From Hirudinaria manillensis (lineage: Eukaryota > Annelida > Clitellata > Hirudinida > Hirudinidae): a stretch of DNA of 64,000 nucleotides. Each line of letters begins with the position of its first letter. Position 1 is the stretch's first letter. The notes under the pieces are model-generated. The model ran no database searches. It worked only from the letters and a program-made list of their open reading frames with translations, and had not been told where the DNA came from. Of this stretch, positions 1-14,300 are shown one piece after another. The stretch spans positions 12,703,001 to 12,767,000 of the forward strand of contig CM067527.1 of the NCBI GenBank assembly GCA_034509925.1, read 5' to 3'. The translations under genes and the position numbers were made by a program.

Positions 1-3000
1 CATATATTTATTATATAATAATAAAAATAATATAATTATATATAATATATTATAAATAATATATAATTAATTAGCCTGTAGTACCTGTGGTACCTGCGTT
101 ACAGGAACAGGTTGAGCCATGGCGGAATTTCTGCACATTAAATCAAAATTAGGTTAACAATTTGAAATAAAATTTGGTTTTAAAACACTTGAAGTGAATC
201 GTTTTGAATTATTATTTATCGCAATAAATATATTTCGCTTTAATTGGATCTACTTATAGCTAGAAATCATCGTTCTGCTATTACATATGTGATTAAAGTA
301 TCTTAAATTGAATATTATTAGTACCAATTCTAAATAAGATATGATTCTATATATTATATTATTAGTACTTACTGAAAGATCCGATTTGGCCAACCACCAA
401 ACAGCTTTTTATAGACAAATTTTCAATGGCTCAAGACCAAGAAGGATGTAATTTTAGTAACTTTCTTTGTCAAAACTTTAGGCCGCGAGCAGAATGAAAT
501 GCATTAATAATATCAAATATTTTATGGATCCGTAAATAAATTAACTTCAAAGATCAAAATTCCTAGCGATGACCGGCTTATTTGCTAGTAAGAATGGTTT
601 GGTTTGAATGATTAATTTTAAAAAATAACATAAATTCAATGTTGACTAAACTCTGGCGTTTCCAGAATGATGGATACTAGTTTCACTGAGCATATAGTGC
701 GACATCTGGCGAACATTCATTCATTAAATTGAATTAAAAAGATTGTTGAACAAATAAATATGTTATAATAAATAAATTTTTACCAAATAAATATATATAT
801 ATATATATATGTATATGTATATAAAGTAATCAAAATCCTACAAAAACTTAAATTATTGAATTCTGAGAGCTTCTTAACTCAAAACATAATACATCTTTCG
901 AGGGTTTGGATCGGTATTACAATTAATAATAGTATCATAAGTTACTTAAATCTGGATGCCAACGTAGTTCATCGTTAAAGTTGTCTTATAGTTTTTGATA
1001 CTATATAATAAAATATAGATACCTAGAATACAATATAGTAACTCTTTAGATTGGGGCACCCGAAAATAGTCTATAACCTATACTTTTTCGATTTTAGCTT
1101 AACATAGACAGCTGATAAAAGAGTCATCCTGCCCATAGGGACACTTTTTCGTGCAAAGCCTAGCTGTACATAAAGGCAGATTGTGCCCTTTTTGAATGAC
1201 TCCTTAATGTACATTTCCCATCTACCTTGTAATTTCATTGTAATTTTCTTCAACATCATTGGGATTTAGATTGAAACACTTCCCTCTGAAGTTTCAGTGA
1301 TGAATTGTTATCTTTTATTAATTAATAATCTACTCGAAAATTATCGTATTTGCTGTTATGGACACTTCACTTAAGTGCAGCTTTGTCTTAACTTAAATAT
1401 TAAAATACATATATAAAATACAAATATTATAATAAATAACATAAAGAGAAATACGAAGCGATATAAGATGGTGAATCCCAAGCGAAGATAAAGCAAGTTG
1501 AGGCGAATGATTTTAAAAAAGGAGCAATCCTGCCATCTGTTGTACAACCTCGAGTTATTTGTGTATGATTTGATTGATGAAGTGATTGGAAAACTTCAAT
1601 AATCCAATTGTTTTTCTAGTTTAAAGTAACTTTATATTTCAATATTTTCCTTCGAAATTTATTAACGGAATCATTTTTTATTAAATATTATAAAATATAA
1701 CTTATAATTTTAAAAAGATAATTTTATATTATTTTCATTCTGTAAATACGACCATCTTAAGCATATGTAAGAATAAGTTTGTAAGGTTTATTCGGTTCTC
1801 ATTGCGGTTAACTGTATATTAATATTTATTTTTGTAATTCAAATTTTATGCTGAACAATTTTTTTAACAGCAATTGGTTATCGATTTGTTGTTAATAAAT
1901 GTTTTTAAATAATTAAGTTTAAATGAAGCTTTAGGGTTTTTTTTACTTTTGAAACACCACCACTAAGAATCCTATGCAAGTTTATGAAACAAGAATTTGT
2001 TTGCTCAATTGCTCATCTGTGATATGCCTTATTTTTTGGACATTGGTTAAATTGTTGATAATTAATCATCACTTATTTGATGACCACAACCAATCTCAAG
2101 CTAAGATGATCCAAAACGCTAAAACGCTAAAACGCTATCGATAGGAAAACATTTACATTTATTTGTCCAATATTTTACGTGCGCAATGTTATCCCAAGGG
2201 GATGTAAAGGCACGGCAAATACACATTCCAATCCACATTTGTTTAAGAAAAATTTATTATAATAATCCGCTATCCAGAGTGTGATTATTGCTGTCTGAAA
2301 CATCCATCAAGTAGTTACGGCTACCCCTTTCAGACAATCATTAGCATAACTTATAAATTAAGTTATTCTTCTTTATTGGTTACTTTATCCTAGTCGAAAA
2401 ATGTCATCAAAATCTCCTTAAAAGAAATCCTAAATATTAATTAATCCCAAGTTTTATTTAAGTATTCAACAAGTCAAATTAAAATAATAAATTATAAAAT
2501 AAATTAAAATAATAAATTATAAAATAAATTAAAATAACTGTAAAGTGTTTAAGTTTAAAAACAGAGAAATCAATAACTTTCTTTTGTGATGAAATTTGAT
2601 GAATTTGTTGAAAGTTGGTAACTGATGTACGATATCGATATTCTAAGGGGAAGGCAACCTAAGTTGCAATGAATTGATTTGAGCCAGTCGTTATCACCAT
2701 CGTCATCGTCATCATGCCAAATGACAAATTTTTAAATTAGAAAGGCTTAAAAAATATATTAGATGAATTTGGACCTGAATTTGAATCAGTTTGAATTAAC
2801 CAATGGAAAATTATTAAATCCATTACATTTAAGTAAAAAAACCTTTTACCAGAAATGTTATCCAAACGCATATCCATAGAATATTAGCATCAACATTGTC
2901 ATAGCAGCTTTTTTATAATTATTATGTCCATACTGAAATTATTAACATAAATAATGATAATATTATTTATTAATATTATAAATAGCAGTATGAGTTTAAT

Positions 3001-3557
3001 TGGTATTTCTAAATTATTATTATTATTTTATTCAAATTCCATCTCAGTCTTACGACCGGTTAGTAAGCCAAGTCTCATCCAGAGACTTCAGGCAAACAAA
3101 GCAAAAGAAAACAAAAACAAACAACAAAAAACACAATAAAAAGTAATTGAAACAAACTTAACTAAGGAATCAAGGTTAAATACATTAACTAAAGGTCGAC
3201 TGTAACCTAAAACTGTTCTTAATATTATTACTATTATTATTATATTTATTATTATTATTAATATAACTGTATTATTCTATTAAAATAATAGCAATCTTAT
3301 TGCCTCTTATGTTTATCAATTTCACTTAACATACCATCAAAGATGAGTTACAAGCTCATCAATGTTGCAAATTTGTATATCAGTCGTCTCAGAGATTATC
3401 CAAGTCACAAATAAACGGTATTATACTTATTATTAAAAATTGTACACACTATAATAATTATAAATAATTATATTGTACCGAGAGGTTATTGATCTCGAAC
3501 TCCAAGGCAAGTTTTAATTAGAAATTTTAGAATCAATCGTTTATCGATCATGTATTG
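1..3557. other. AT-rich stretch without a recognised gene
   Basis: No open frame in this stretch looks like a gene, and no splice-linked exons with recognisable protein content were found. It holds simple sequence: an AT dinucleotide run near 790-822, a 25-bp AT-rich unit repeated about 2.5 times at 2476-2537, and ATT-rich runs near 3220-3265. The last part runs into the promoter of the TEP gene. Confidence 0.6.
2476..2537. repeat. 25-bp AT-rich tandem repeat, about 2.5 units
   Basis: Two perfect 25-bp units (2476-2500 and 2501-2525) built only of A and T are followed by a partial third. This is a simple minisatellite with no sign of function. Confidence 0.8.
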
Positions 3558-3592
3558 TATAAAAGGGAGTCATAACAGACCATTGGCAGTCG
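3558..3592 (+). promoter_or_regulatory. TATA box and initiator of the TEP/A2M gene
   Basis: TATAAAAG lies at 3558-3565. Thirty bases downstream of its first T is GCAGTC, with the presumed +1 A at 3588, a 5/6 match to the animal initiator TCAKTY. A short non-coding exon would run from 3588 to GAG at 3633, followed by a GTGAAG donor. The 66-bp intron ends with a pyrimidine-rich acceptor placed exactly at the start codon at 3700. Spacing is textbook for a focused RNA polymerase II promoter; the TSS is inferred. Confidence 0.65.
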
Positions 3593-3699
3593 GTAACAAA
3601 AATTGCTTCTTGCGATTTCTTGTTACATCCGAGGTGAAGTTACCTTCCTCCTATGGAATTATTTTATGTTAAAATAAATTAATTTGTTTTTATTTTCAG

Positions 3700-6600
3700 A
3701 TGGAGAGACATCCGTTGTTCCTGCTGGTGTTGTCAGCGTTCGTGGCTTCCAGTTTGGCCATCCATGCTGTTCCGACAAGCAACACGTACGTTGGAAGTTA
3801 ATGATGACGTACGACATGATGGGTTTTAAATGTTTAAATATTCTTCTCCAGGTCCTACGTCGTCGTCACAAGCGATGTTCTCGTACCTGGCTCTGAACTT
3901 CTGATTGACCTGCACCTGCTTGACCTCGTCCGATCTGACGTCAAAGAAGAAGACAGCAAGGGACCTGACGATGAATGCTTTCTCGATCTCAGTGTAACTG
4001 CTGACGACCATCTGTGGCATCGTTCTGTATGGAAACTCGAATTGGACAAGACACCGAAAAGTAAATTATATTATAACTTGTTTTAATTAAGGGTCATTAG
4101 AAATTTTAATTGACTCCAAATTTTATTTTGCAGGCTTTTCCAAAACTCTCAGAATCTTGGTAAGAAGGAAACACTTGCAATGTTTTAAATCGCAACGCTA
4201 TCGCGAGCAATTATGTTAAATTTTGTTTATGATCGACAGGTGTCGCCCGATGAATGGTCATTAGGAGAAAAGTCGGTCTTGAAAATCGAGTCAAGTTCAT
4301 GCTTCAAGTTCTCTCGTTCAGTCGAAGTTCCAACTGCGTGGACGGAGTTGCTGGTTTCACTGCGCACTGACAAACTGAAATATCGCCCAGGAGATCTCGG
4401 TTTGTTGACATTAAAATAATATTTATGCAATTTATTATTAATTATTCGTTGAAACATATTTTGTACATTTCAGTGTTGATTGAGTCACTCGTCCTCACTG
4501 AAGAGCTGCTGCCGCACTGGAAGCCTGTAAACCTGTCCATCCACGTTGGTTTTATTTGATCTTATATTATAATTGCTTTATGTAGTTTTAAATTAATTAT
4601 CATTTTAATTTTCCAGAGTACCAAAGACGTCCTGGTGGTCAAATGGTTGAACGTCACAGCTGAAGAAGGTTCGCATTTTAAATATTATTTCAAAATAGTA
4701 TAAAATCATGACGTATGACTTATCATCGGTTACGTTATTAAATAAATTTATTTTTATTTTATATTCAGGTCTCATCAGAAAAGAATACTTGCTTCCACTT
4801 CTAGTTCAATCGGACGAATTCGTTCTCTCCTTGGAAAGCCACGTAAGAACTGAAATATATTAGTGTTAATTTATCACAATGGATGGTCGGATAATAATTT
4901 AATATATTTTTGTTTTCCAATTCAGAACCAAGTTGTCAACCACACTTTCTACGTCGAACAACCCGCTGGACCATACGGTATGAATACTGTTTCAGCAGTT
5001 GTTTTGTGATAAATTTTTTCTTTGTTATTTTATAGAAATGGAGGCAACTTTCCTTTACCTTCACTCCAAAGAGTTGTAATTTAAAATATAACTTTAATCT
5101 TTTCAGACCACGAATGCTTTCTGGTTGACGTTAGATCTCCAAACTACCACACTCTTCTTTCGGGCGACGAGAGCAAAAGTCCCAGCTTAGAACTCAGTGT
5201 GCTGGCGAGGTAATTATTATTATTATTTCATTAAATATTATATTATCCAATAATAATATGTTTTAAACTATTTTCTTTGCGCAGCCATCATTCTGGTGCT
5301 CCGGTGAAGGGAAGCGTAGAACTTCAACTTTCCCTCGTCAACTCGACGAAATCAGGGTCACTGCCTCCAGCTGAGGTTAAATTTGCATTTCAATTATTAC
5401 TAGTGTCAGATTTCATCATGATTTACTAACTGTCGTTGTTTTTGACAGCTCGATGCCGGTCTCAAGGTCTTCTCTCTGAAACCTGATCAAATGAAAAATA
5501 TCCTCGGATTGAAAACTGAGGAGCCTCTGGTTGGACACGAGGTCAGAGTTCTTGTTACGGTTGAAGAAGAGAGACCTCTGCCTGGGCAAGAAATAGGCCA
5601 AATGGAGAAGGGACAGCTGAAAGACCAAGAAATGAAGGACAAGAAAAAGGATGATCACGATGATGACGATAGCAAGGAAGAAAAAGAACGAAGCGAAGAA
5701 ATGAGGGACAAAGACAAGAAAGGTAGTGACAGATCAAAGCCAACGGTTCCCGTCGTTAGAGAAGTCGTCGTCAACTTCGTCGATCAGTCTCACGTCTTGT
5801 TCTTCAGCGAGTTCACCCCTCAGTTCTACAAGCCTGGATTGACTTACGTGGGACAGGTTAGAGAAAAAATCTTAATCCTTCTCCTCCACATACTTCTAAG
5901 TATTGAATTCTTGAATTTCAGGTTTTGTTGAAACCAGTCGAGGAAGTGCTTCCTGTCAGTTCAGAGGAAAAAGAGGTGACTGTTAACGTCAAACACTACA
6001 CTTCGAACTCAGAAAATCCAAGAGAAGAGAAAATCACTCTGAAACTGAAGCCAAATTCACTGGGCGAGTTCTCTCTCGCGATTCCCAAGGAAACAACCAA
6101 ACTTGAGCTCGAAGTAATAACATTCTAACACGTTCTAAGTTGAACTTTAAGAGTATTTGTCGATATAATCCTTTTTCTTTTAATTTTCTAGGGTAAATTT
6201 GAAGACAAGGAAGCAGGCAAAGTCGTGACAGCTCATCTGAAGGAAGTTCTGCCATTCGTCACCAAAAACAAAGAGGGACACCTTCTGCAGGTCTTGACTG
6301 AGCAGAAGCCACCGAAATTTGTCGTGAGTGAAACTTTTTCTAAGTTCATATAATACTGAGACCAATAATCTTACGTTAAATTTTACATTCAGATCGGTGA
6401 AACACTGAAGGCCAAGGTCGAGACAACGTTCCCCACCAAAGAAGTCCTTTATCAAGTGGTCTGTCAATCAGGGTTGGTTCTCTCAGGAAGACTCGTGACT
6501 CCCTCACCGGCAACAAAACACGATCTGTCTGTTCTCCTCCCACGAAATGTCAGCCATCTCCTGTCAAATCCTCGTCTCGTTGTGGAAGTCCTCAGTCCCA

Positions 6601-9600
6601 GCAACGAGATTCTTTCTGACAGTCTCAGACTTGTTGTTGAACAGAAGCAGGAATGTCCAGTAAATATTAATCGATTATTTAAGTTCAATTAGTCCTCCTT
6701 TTCAGTCTAACATGTGTTTTTATTTTGCTTAGTTGGAACTATCTGTGAAAACAGAAGTTGCTGAACCAGGAGATGTTGTTGAGTTGCTTGTAAGGGCGGA
6801 ACCCTTCACCAATGTGTATCTGATGTCTGTTTCCGATCTGTTGGCTTTCGATCCAAAAGAGCAGGAATCCCGCCAACTGATGGTTAGTTGGAAAAATTTA
6901 ACTATTTATAAAATACTAAATCAATATTTCCGTTTTAAAGGCCCACGAGAAGATGCTGAGATACATTCGCAACTTGAACACAACCGTGTTCTCGAGAACC
7001 ATCGATGAGTTGGGAGAACTGTTGTCGACTTTGCCCTCGTTGGCTCCCGACTCTCAAAGGGTGCACAACGTCAGTTGATGTCGCTTCATAGTGACATAAT
7101 TTTAAGCTTTAACCCTCATCATCATCAATAATAAGAATGTTTTTTTTATTTTTCAGGAATCAGACAGTCTCCTTCTTACTGACGGACTCCTGTTCATCGA
7201 CCCAAGTACGCTTATAATTTGTCCGCTTTTTTTTCTTGTTCTTCTTCTTATGTAAAATTTGTTTATTTCAGGCAAACAATGGCCAACTCCTCCGCTTAAG
7301 AATGGAACGCTGGACGACCTTGAACCATCGGGTTTGGACACCGTCGAGGAATTTGATTCGAATCTTTGGAGGCTTAATGTCACCGTTGGGTATGTTTATA
7401 GCCATAATAGGCTGAATGAGAAGAATTGTAGGATGTTCATAATTGATAATGACTTTTTCAGGCCATCGGGTGAAGAAAAACTTGTCTTGGTTCTCCCCGA
7501 GGAAGCTAGACTTTACACTCTTGCTGCTTTTGGCCTCGTGCCTGGAAAGGGTCTCGTGGTTGTTGACGAACCTCTACAGGTATAAAAATATAATACTGTT
7601 ATATGGCATTCTTAAATTTCTAGCGTTACTGATTCGCATTTTTCATTTTTCAGCTGACGTCAACATCTAAGGTTTTGACCACTCTGAAACATCCCGAATA
7701 CGTGGTACGTGGAGAGGAGGTCGTTTTGGAAGTTCACCTGTTTAACAACCAGGAGAAAGAAGCTAAGGTTCAAAAAATGATACTTGAGATTATGTTATCC
7801 ATAAATAGTGATAATTATGAATTCAATCACAGGTCCAAGTTAATGTGAGAGAAAGTCATAGATGGCCCAGCGAGCACGAAGAAAATGAAAGCAAACATTC
7901 TGAAGTTGTCGTAAGTTCCACGAATATTTCACTTATACATTAATTATTAAAACTTTTAAATAATTTCAGTTGAAGCCCAAACAATTGGCTGTCGTTCAGT
8001 TCCCTGTCAAGACATCTCCAACAGCCCAAGAACCTCTCGAGTTTGAAGTTGAAGTGGTCTCAGATGGTGTTCATCAGAAACTCAATTCATCTGTTGAACT
8101 CAAAGTGAGTATTTGAATAATATTTAAAGTTATTTTGTGCTTTGTAATAACTTATAAATTAAATGCAGTACCAAGGATACGAAGTGGTGCCATCAGAAAG
8201 TTTGTTGCTCGACAATTTCAACGGAGAACAGGTCCTCGTTGTTGACGTTCCAAAGAACATCACGAACCCCATAGAAAAGTCTGAAAGAGCCCATGTTAAG
8301 CTTTACGGTAAAAGGCTTGAATTATAATTGATATCACTTGATGTGTATTAATTTTTAAAAATATTTTGTTTAATGCCACAGGTCATCCGTTGGGTCCTGC
8401 CATTGAACACGTCTGCCAACATTTGAACGAGACCAGTGTTTTGGAAGAGAGGACGAAATTAGATTTTGTCCTCGCAGTCAACGTTCTCGAACACATCTCC
8501 AACAACTCGCTCTTCGACAACTCGATTCTTGTGGACTACGACGAGACAAAACTTCCGGTCAATGTTTCGTTGGAAGTTCCAGTTGGCAAAGATGAATGCA
8601 TTGAGACCCTTCAGTACTGTAGGTTTAGTTATTGTAGTTATTGGTGTTTACACTCAGAGAAATAATTTTTCCAATGAAAATCATTTTATTTATATTTCAG
8701 CTCTGCAATATCTGCTGAACAGAAAGAACGAAGACGGGTCCTTTTCTTTCTACCCGAAACAACCTGGTTACCTTTGGTAGAGAAACTCTTTTACAGTTTC
8801 TTATTTGCTTAACTATTTCTCTAAAAATCTAAATGTTTTATTTACAGGCTCACTTCCTTGATGTTGGACTCAACGGTTTTGTTGAGAAACGTGGTCTCCT
8901 GGGACGAAGAACATGTTGCTGAAACTGTGAAGTGGTTGGCCAAACAGCAAAAGGAAGACGGGTCTTTTGTTGAAGATAAGGATGCCGTTGTTCTTAGGAA
9001 TGATCTGGTACAAACGCTGTGTCATTGAATTTTTATTAAAGTGAAATTAAATTCGAAAATTCTTTTAATTTTATCAGGACGAAGAATCTCATCACGTGCC
9101 TTTGACATCACAAGTGGTTGCCTCCCTTCTTGAAGCTTCTAACAATCTTGATGTAAGTTAATGTCAGACATTTTCGACTGTAGTTGCTAAAATGCATATT
9201 TTGTTTTATTTATTGAACAGCTTCCTGATGAAGAAGTCAAACTGGTGGAGTCAGTGACCAAGAAAGCGGTGGAGTACATCGAAAAGGTCACCCTGAAGGG
9301 AGACCTCGACAAGGATTCTTATTCACTCAACCTTGCTGCTTATGCCCTCACCCTTGCCAAGAGTGACAGTGTCTTTGAAGTTCTGAAACGAAGAGATAAC
9401 TTGATGGTTACTGAAGGTACGCCCTACATAAACACGGTGAATGTGATATAAAATTAATATCTAATGATCTTATGATATTTTTCAGGAGATGCAGAAAATT
9501 GGAGTGTTAGAGAAGGAGAAAACGTAGAAGATAGTTCATTGTCTGTTCAAGCAACGTCCTACGCCATCTTGACCTCTCTGGCCATGAGCGATTTGGACGG

Positions 9601-10768
9601 TGCAAGGCCCTTCGTCAATTTTGTTCTGAGTGCAATGCAACCCAATGGAGCGTTCGTTACTTCGCAGGTGAAATCCTATTGTTGCCGATGTAAAATGATT
9701 CGGAAGCTGAAATTTTTATATTTTCTATTTCAGGATTCACATGTCGCATTGAAGGCCCTGTCGCAGTACTTCCGTCTCTATAACGTCTACCACGAACATG
9801 AACACGTCAATGTCGATGTCAACGTCACTTTGTCGAACAAGGAACAACTTTCCTTGAAAGTTCTCAGTCCACTGTTTGTCGCGAGCCTGTACTTTGACGT
9901 ATGAAATTAGTTTATATTCATGTTTATTTTCAGATAGTATAATAATTTTATTCATTATTTTGTTCAGCACTCCAACCTCAGTCTCAGCAAGCCCCTGAAA
10001 TTGGAATCGTCTGGAACAGGTGTCCTTCTTGTTCAGGTTTGTCAGCTATCAATTAAGTCCATTTTTCAGATTTTATTTAATTAAATTTCTTTTTGCAGAA
10101 CGTACCGGAGTTCAATGAAGCCGTCCCATCCATTGGACCAACATCAGTCGATCTGAAAGTTCAAGTGAAACAGAAGAGTCCTGAACATCTGACCCTGACA
10201 GTCTGCGCAGTGTATAACTGATGCACTCATTTTATCATTTCGATAATGCATCGCGGTATTTCAAATTGCTTTTAACATCTTCATTTTCTATTCAACAGGA
10301 ACATGGAAAAGGAATCGAGCGATTTCCTCATTGCCGAAGTCCCTCTCTTGTCCGGCTACGAACTCAACCTGGAGAATCACCAACGCAAATCCAACCCACA
10401 AGTTCTCAAACAGGACGATGAAGTGTACCTTATCTATCACGACGTATGTCACATCGTAATCCTTCGTGTGGTTGATCAATGTTATTTACATTTAAAAAAA
10501 TTGTTATTTTCAGGTGAAGCCATCTGAACCATCCTGCGTCGATCTGAGTTTGGACAAGCTCTACCGCGTTGGAAATCTTCAACCAAGATTCGTCAAGCTG
10601 TACCCGAGCACTGAACCAGGTTTTGGAGACCTAGGAACCCTTGCCTTATTCGGCAGCATGGATGTCAAATTATTAATAATTACATTTTTAAATTTATTTT
10701 TTGTTTTTTTTTCAGGAAATCCCGTCTACAAGCCTTACAATGCTGGGGACAAAGTTGAATCAAGTTGA
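3700..10768 (+). CDS. Secreted thioester-less TEP / alpha-2-macroglobulin family protein
   Basis: I joined 35 coding exons by GT-AG sites that keep one frame: 3700-3785, 3852-4060, 4134-4159, 4240-4399, 4474-4544, 4617-4668, 4769-4842, 4926-4977, 5107-5209, 5285-5375, 5449-5856, 5922-6113, 6192-6323, 6393-6659, 6733-6882, 6941-7069, 7157-7205, 7272-7389, 7462-7579, 7654-7767, 7833-7910, 7970-8104, 8169-8307, 8382-8618, 8701-8776, 8848-9007, 9078-9152, 9221-9416, 9486-9667, 9734-9898, 9968-10036, 10099-10211, 10299-10443, 10514-10619, 10716-10768. The product is about 1,509 aa, normal for the family. It has an N-terminal signal peptide, macroglobulin domains (YRPGD in exon 5 of this list, FYKPGLTY before 5856), an alpha-alpha toroid region (WLTSLMLDS, AYALTLAKS, DSHVALKALSQY) and a C-terminal receptor-binding domain (EVPLLSGYELN). 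The site matching the thioester GCGEQ reads GKDEC (residues 1053-1057, nt 8585-8599), so both the Cys and the Gln of the thioester are gone. A Lys/Asp/Glu-rich insert lies in the 5449-5856 exon. No C345C domain or GPI tail is seen. In this family such members act extracellularly in immunity or junctions; the exact role is unknown. Confidence 0.92.
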
Positions 10769-10842
10769 AGAATCGAATCGCACGACATCCTTTCCTGAAT
10801 TTTGTCTTAAATCAATGACATGACATTGAGCTCAAACTTCTG

Positions 10843-10848
10843 AATAAA
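10843..10848 (+). terminator. Poly(A) signal of the TEP gene
   Basis: AATAAA lies 75 bases after the TGA at 10766-10768, a typical distance for an animal 3' UTR. Confidence 0.7.
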
Positions 10849-11370
10849 TTCATCTCAAACTGCAAATTATTTTCTTACATAACTTGCTGGCTCTTTATCG
10901 CCTACAATCCGAGACATTCTCCACTTTGAGTTATGAGTAGCTAAGGAGTATCTAAGTAATATATTGGATTGCTTGGATAGAAAGACTATTAACTACATTA
11001 CCAAACTTTAGATATTTCAAACACTTTGTTATTTAAAACATCTATACATACGTATCAACGTTCCAGTGCATAAATTGGAATATTTCACCGAAATATAATT
11101 TTAAATAAAATGTTTTCTAATACTTTGTTGTTCCCAACAAAAAATTTTCACATAGAATAAATAATTCATAGTTAGTAATTAATTATTTATTTAATCAACT
11201 AAATATATTAATATTTTTTTAAATTACATTTTTAATTAATTTAATATATTATTAATTAATAATAAAAATGAGCACAAAAAATAAAAATTGATTACATTTT
11301 ATAAATTAATTAAAAAAATTGATTAAATCATCCGGATTAATTAATTTATTTATTATACAGAATCTTTCGA
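10849..11370. other. AT-rich spacer between TEP and RPB2
   Basis: There is no coding content. A TTATACAG acceptor-like sequence ends at 11360, ten bases before the RPB2 start codon, so a spliced 5' UTR exon may lie upstream. I cannot place its donor or a clear TATA box. Confidence 0.5.
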
Positions 11371-14300
11371 ATGATTCGTCGAGCGCACGTTCCAAATATA
11401 AATTATAGACATCTGGTTAGCGACAATATACAAAACACAGTACAGAAAAGAAATACAATTATGAACAACTGTCAGACATTAGTGTGGGACTTAATCCAGG
11501 CTCATTTCGAAGAAAAGGGTCTCGTCAGCCAGCAGATTGATTCTTTCAATGAATTCATCCAGAAATCCATCCAGCAGATCGTTTCGGATGCACCGGCAAT
11601 CGAACTCCAAGGCGAGCTACAGCACCGGAAGCATGCAGAAAAAGCCACGCGCATCGTCATAAAATTCGGTCAGATATATCTCTCTAAACCGGTACACTTT
11701 GAAGCCGACGGAGTGCCCAATCTGATGGTGCCGAACGATGCCAGACTAAGGGACCTTTCCTACACCGCACCTATTTACATTGACATTACCAAGACTTTCA
11801 TAGGAGACGAAGAAATAGGGAAAGAAACAAAATACGAAAGAGTGAAACTCGGACAAATTCCGATCATGGTCAAGTCAGCTTATTGCAGCCTGTACGGATT
11901 GTCAGAAACGGCTCTCAACGAGAAAGATGAATGTTCCATGGACCCTGGAGGCTACTTCATCATCAATGGAATGGAAAAAGTCATAGTAGCTCAAGAGAGA
12001 ATGGCCAGCAACAATGTCATGGTCTTTAGAAATAATATGGGCACGTTTCTTTACAGGGCGGAAATCAGATCCGTTGACATAAATTCATCCAGACCAGCTA
12101 GCACTTTCATAATCGCCCTTAAGAAATCCACCAAGGACTTTCTCGGACAGCGTCTGGTTGCCATTATGCCGTACGTGAAGCAAGAAATACCAATCTTGGT
12201 TGTTTTCAGAGCTCTCGGATTCGTCTCCGATAAGGAAATTTTGGAGAAGATTGTCTACGATATGAATGATCAGGAGATGATCGAAATGCTGAAACCATCC
12301 ATCGACGAAGCATTCTGCATCCAGGATCAGTCGGTCGCTCTCAGCTTTATCGGCTCGAGAGGTGCAACGCCGGGAACCACAAAGGAGAAGAGAATAAAGT
12401 TTGCCAGAGATCTTCTACAGAGGGAGGTATTGCCACACGTCGGAACTGACGAATTCTGCACCACGAGTAAGGCATACTTTTTGGGTCACATGGTGCGCAG
12501 GCTCTTGGAAGTTGCTCTTGGCAGAAGAAAGGAGGACGATAGAGATCATCTCTCAAACAAAAGGGCAGACATGGCAGGCCCTCTGATGGCCAGCTTGTTC
12601 AGAATATCGTTTAGGAACGTTTGTCAAAACTTGAAGTTTTATGGCCAGAAATTTGTTGATAAAGGTCAAGACTTTAATGTCGAGGCAGGAATCAGATCCA
12701 ATACGCTCACGGAAGCCTTTAATTATGCCCTTGCCACGGGCAATTGGGGAGATAGGAAGAAGGCTAGCCAAAACAGGACCGGAGTCTCTCAAGTTCTTAA
12801 CAGGATGACATATGTGGCTTGCTTGTCTCACCTCAGAAGACTTAACGCTCCGATAGGTCGTGACGGTAAATTGCCAAAACCAAGGCAGCTTCACAATACC
12901 CATCTGGGAAGGGTGTGCCCCGCTGAAACTCCCGAAGGTGCGGCTGTTGGGCTGTTAAAGAACTTCTCATTGATGTCACATGTTTCAGTCGGCTCACCTG
13001 CTAAGGCGTTGTTGGAATTCTTAGAATACAACGGGATGCAAAACTTGGACGACGTCGCTTACTCATCCCTTTCGAGGGCAACAAAAATATTTGTCAACGG
13101 ATGCTGGGTTGGAATTCACACCGACATAGACCAGATTTTCACGTCTCTCAAAAGTCTCAGGAAAAGCATGGACACAATCATCTTCGAGGTGTCCATAACT
13201 AGGGATTTTGGCCACAACGAGCTGAAGATTCTCACTGACGGCGGCAGAATATCCAGACCGCTGTTGACGGTGGAAAAGCACGAACTCATCTTAAAGACAG
13301 TCGATCCTGACATTCTGAAAGATGTAACCAGCAATAAATTTGTTTGGTCGAAACTTTTGGCCAGCGGAGCAGTCGAATATTTGGACATTGACGAAGAAGA
13401 AAACTCCCTCATTGCAGTGACTCCCGACGAAATCATAGATAGAAACAAGAAATATACCCATTGCGAGATCCATCCTTCCATGATTCTTGGAGTTTGCGCC
13501 TCGATCATTCCGTTTCCAGATCACAATCAATCTCCTCGTAACATTTATCAGTCGGCTATGGGGAAGCAAGCCATCGGAATGTACGTGTCCAATTTTGACA
13601 AGAGAATGGACACTTTGGCACACGTCCTTCTCTATCCTCAGAAACCACTGAGTGCGCCGAAATCATCACAGTTTTTGAAATTCAGTGAAATGCCAGCCGG
13701 AATAAATGCTATAACAGCCATTGCATCCTACACCGGATTCAACCAGGAAGACTCTATCATTATGAATGCTTCTTCCATAGACAAAGGTCTTTTCAGGAGT
13801 ATCTTTTATAGGACTTATAAAGATACGGAAACCCAGAGGAACTTTGGTCAACAAGAGACCTTCGAAAAGCCTGACAGATCATGCGTTCAAGGAATGAGGA
13901 ATTGTTTCTACGACAAACTTGGGGAAAGCGGCCTCATATCTGTAGGTGCCGTGGTGTCTGGCGACGATGCCATCATCGGCAAGACGGCCATCCTGCCTCC
14001 GGATGATTGCGAGGTCGATGGAAATCCCCGCAGACATACAAAGAAAGACTGCAGCACGTTCCTGAAGAAAGGAGAACAAGGAATAGTCGACAAAGTCTTG
14101 AAGAATATAAACAAAGACGGGTCTTTGCTCGTCAAAGTCAAAGTGAGAAACGTGAGGATACCTCAGATCGGAGATAAGTTTGCCAGTAGGCACGGACAGA
14201 AGGGTACCATCGGCATCACGTATCGACAAGAAGACATGCCCTTCACCGGCGAGGGCATCACGCCGGATCTAATCATGAACCCTCACGCCATTCCTTCGCG

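Noticed and set aside
12553-14229. Several minus-strand frames of 60-130 codons opposite RPB2
   Set aside because: Shadows of a 1,183-codon coding frame.
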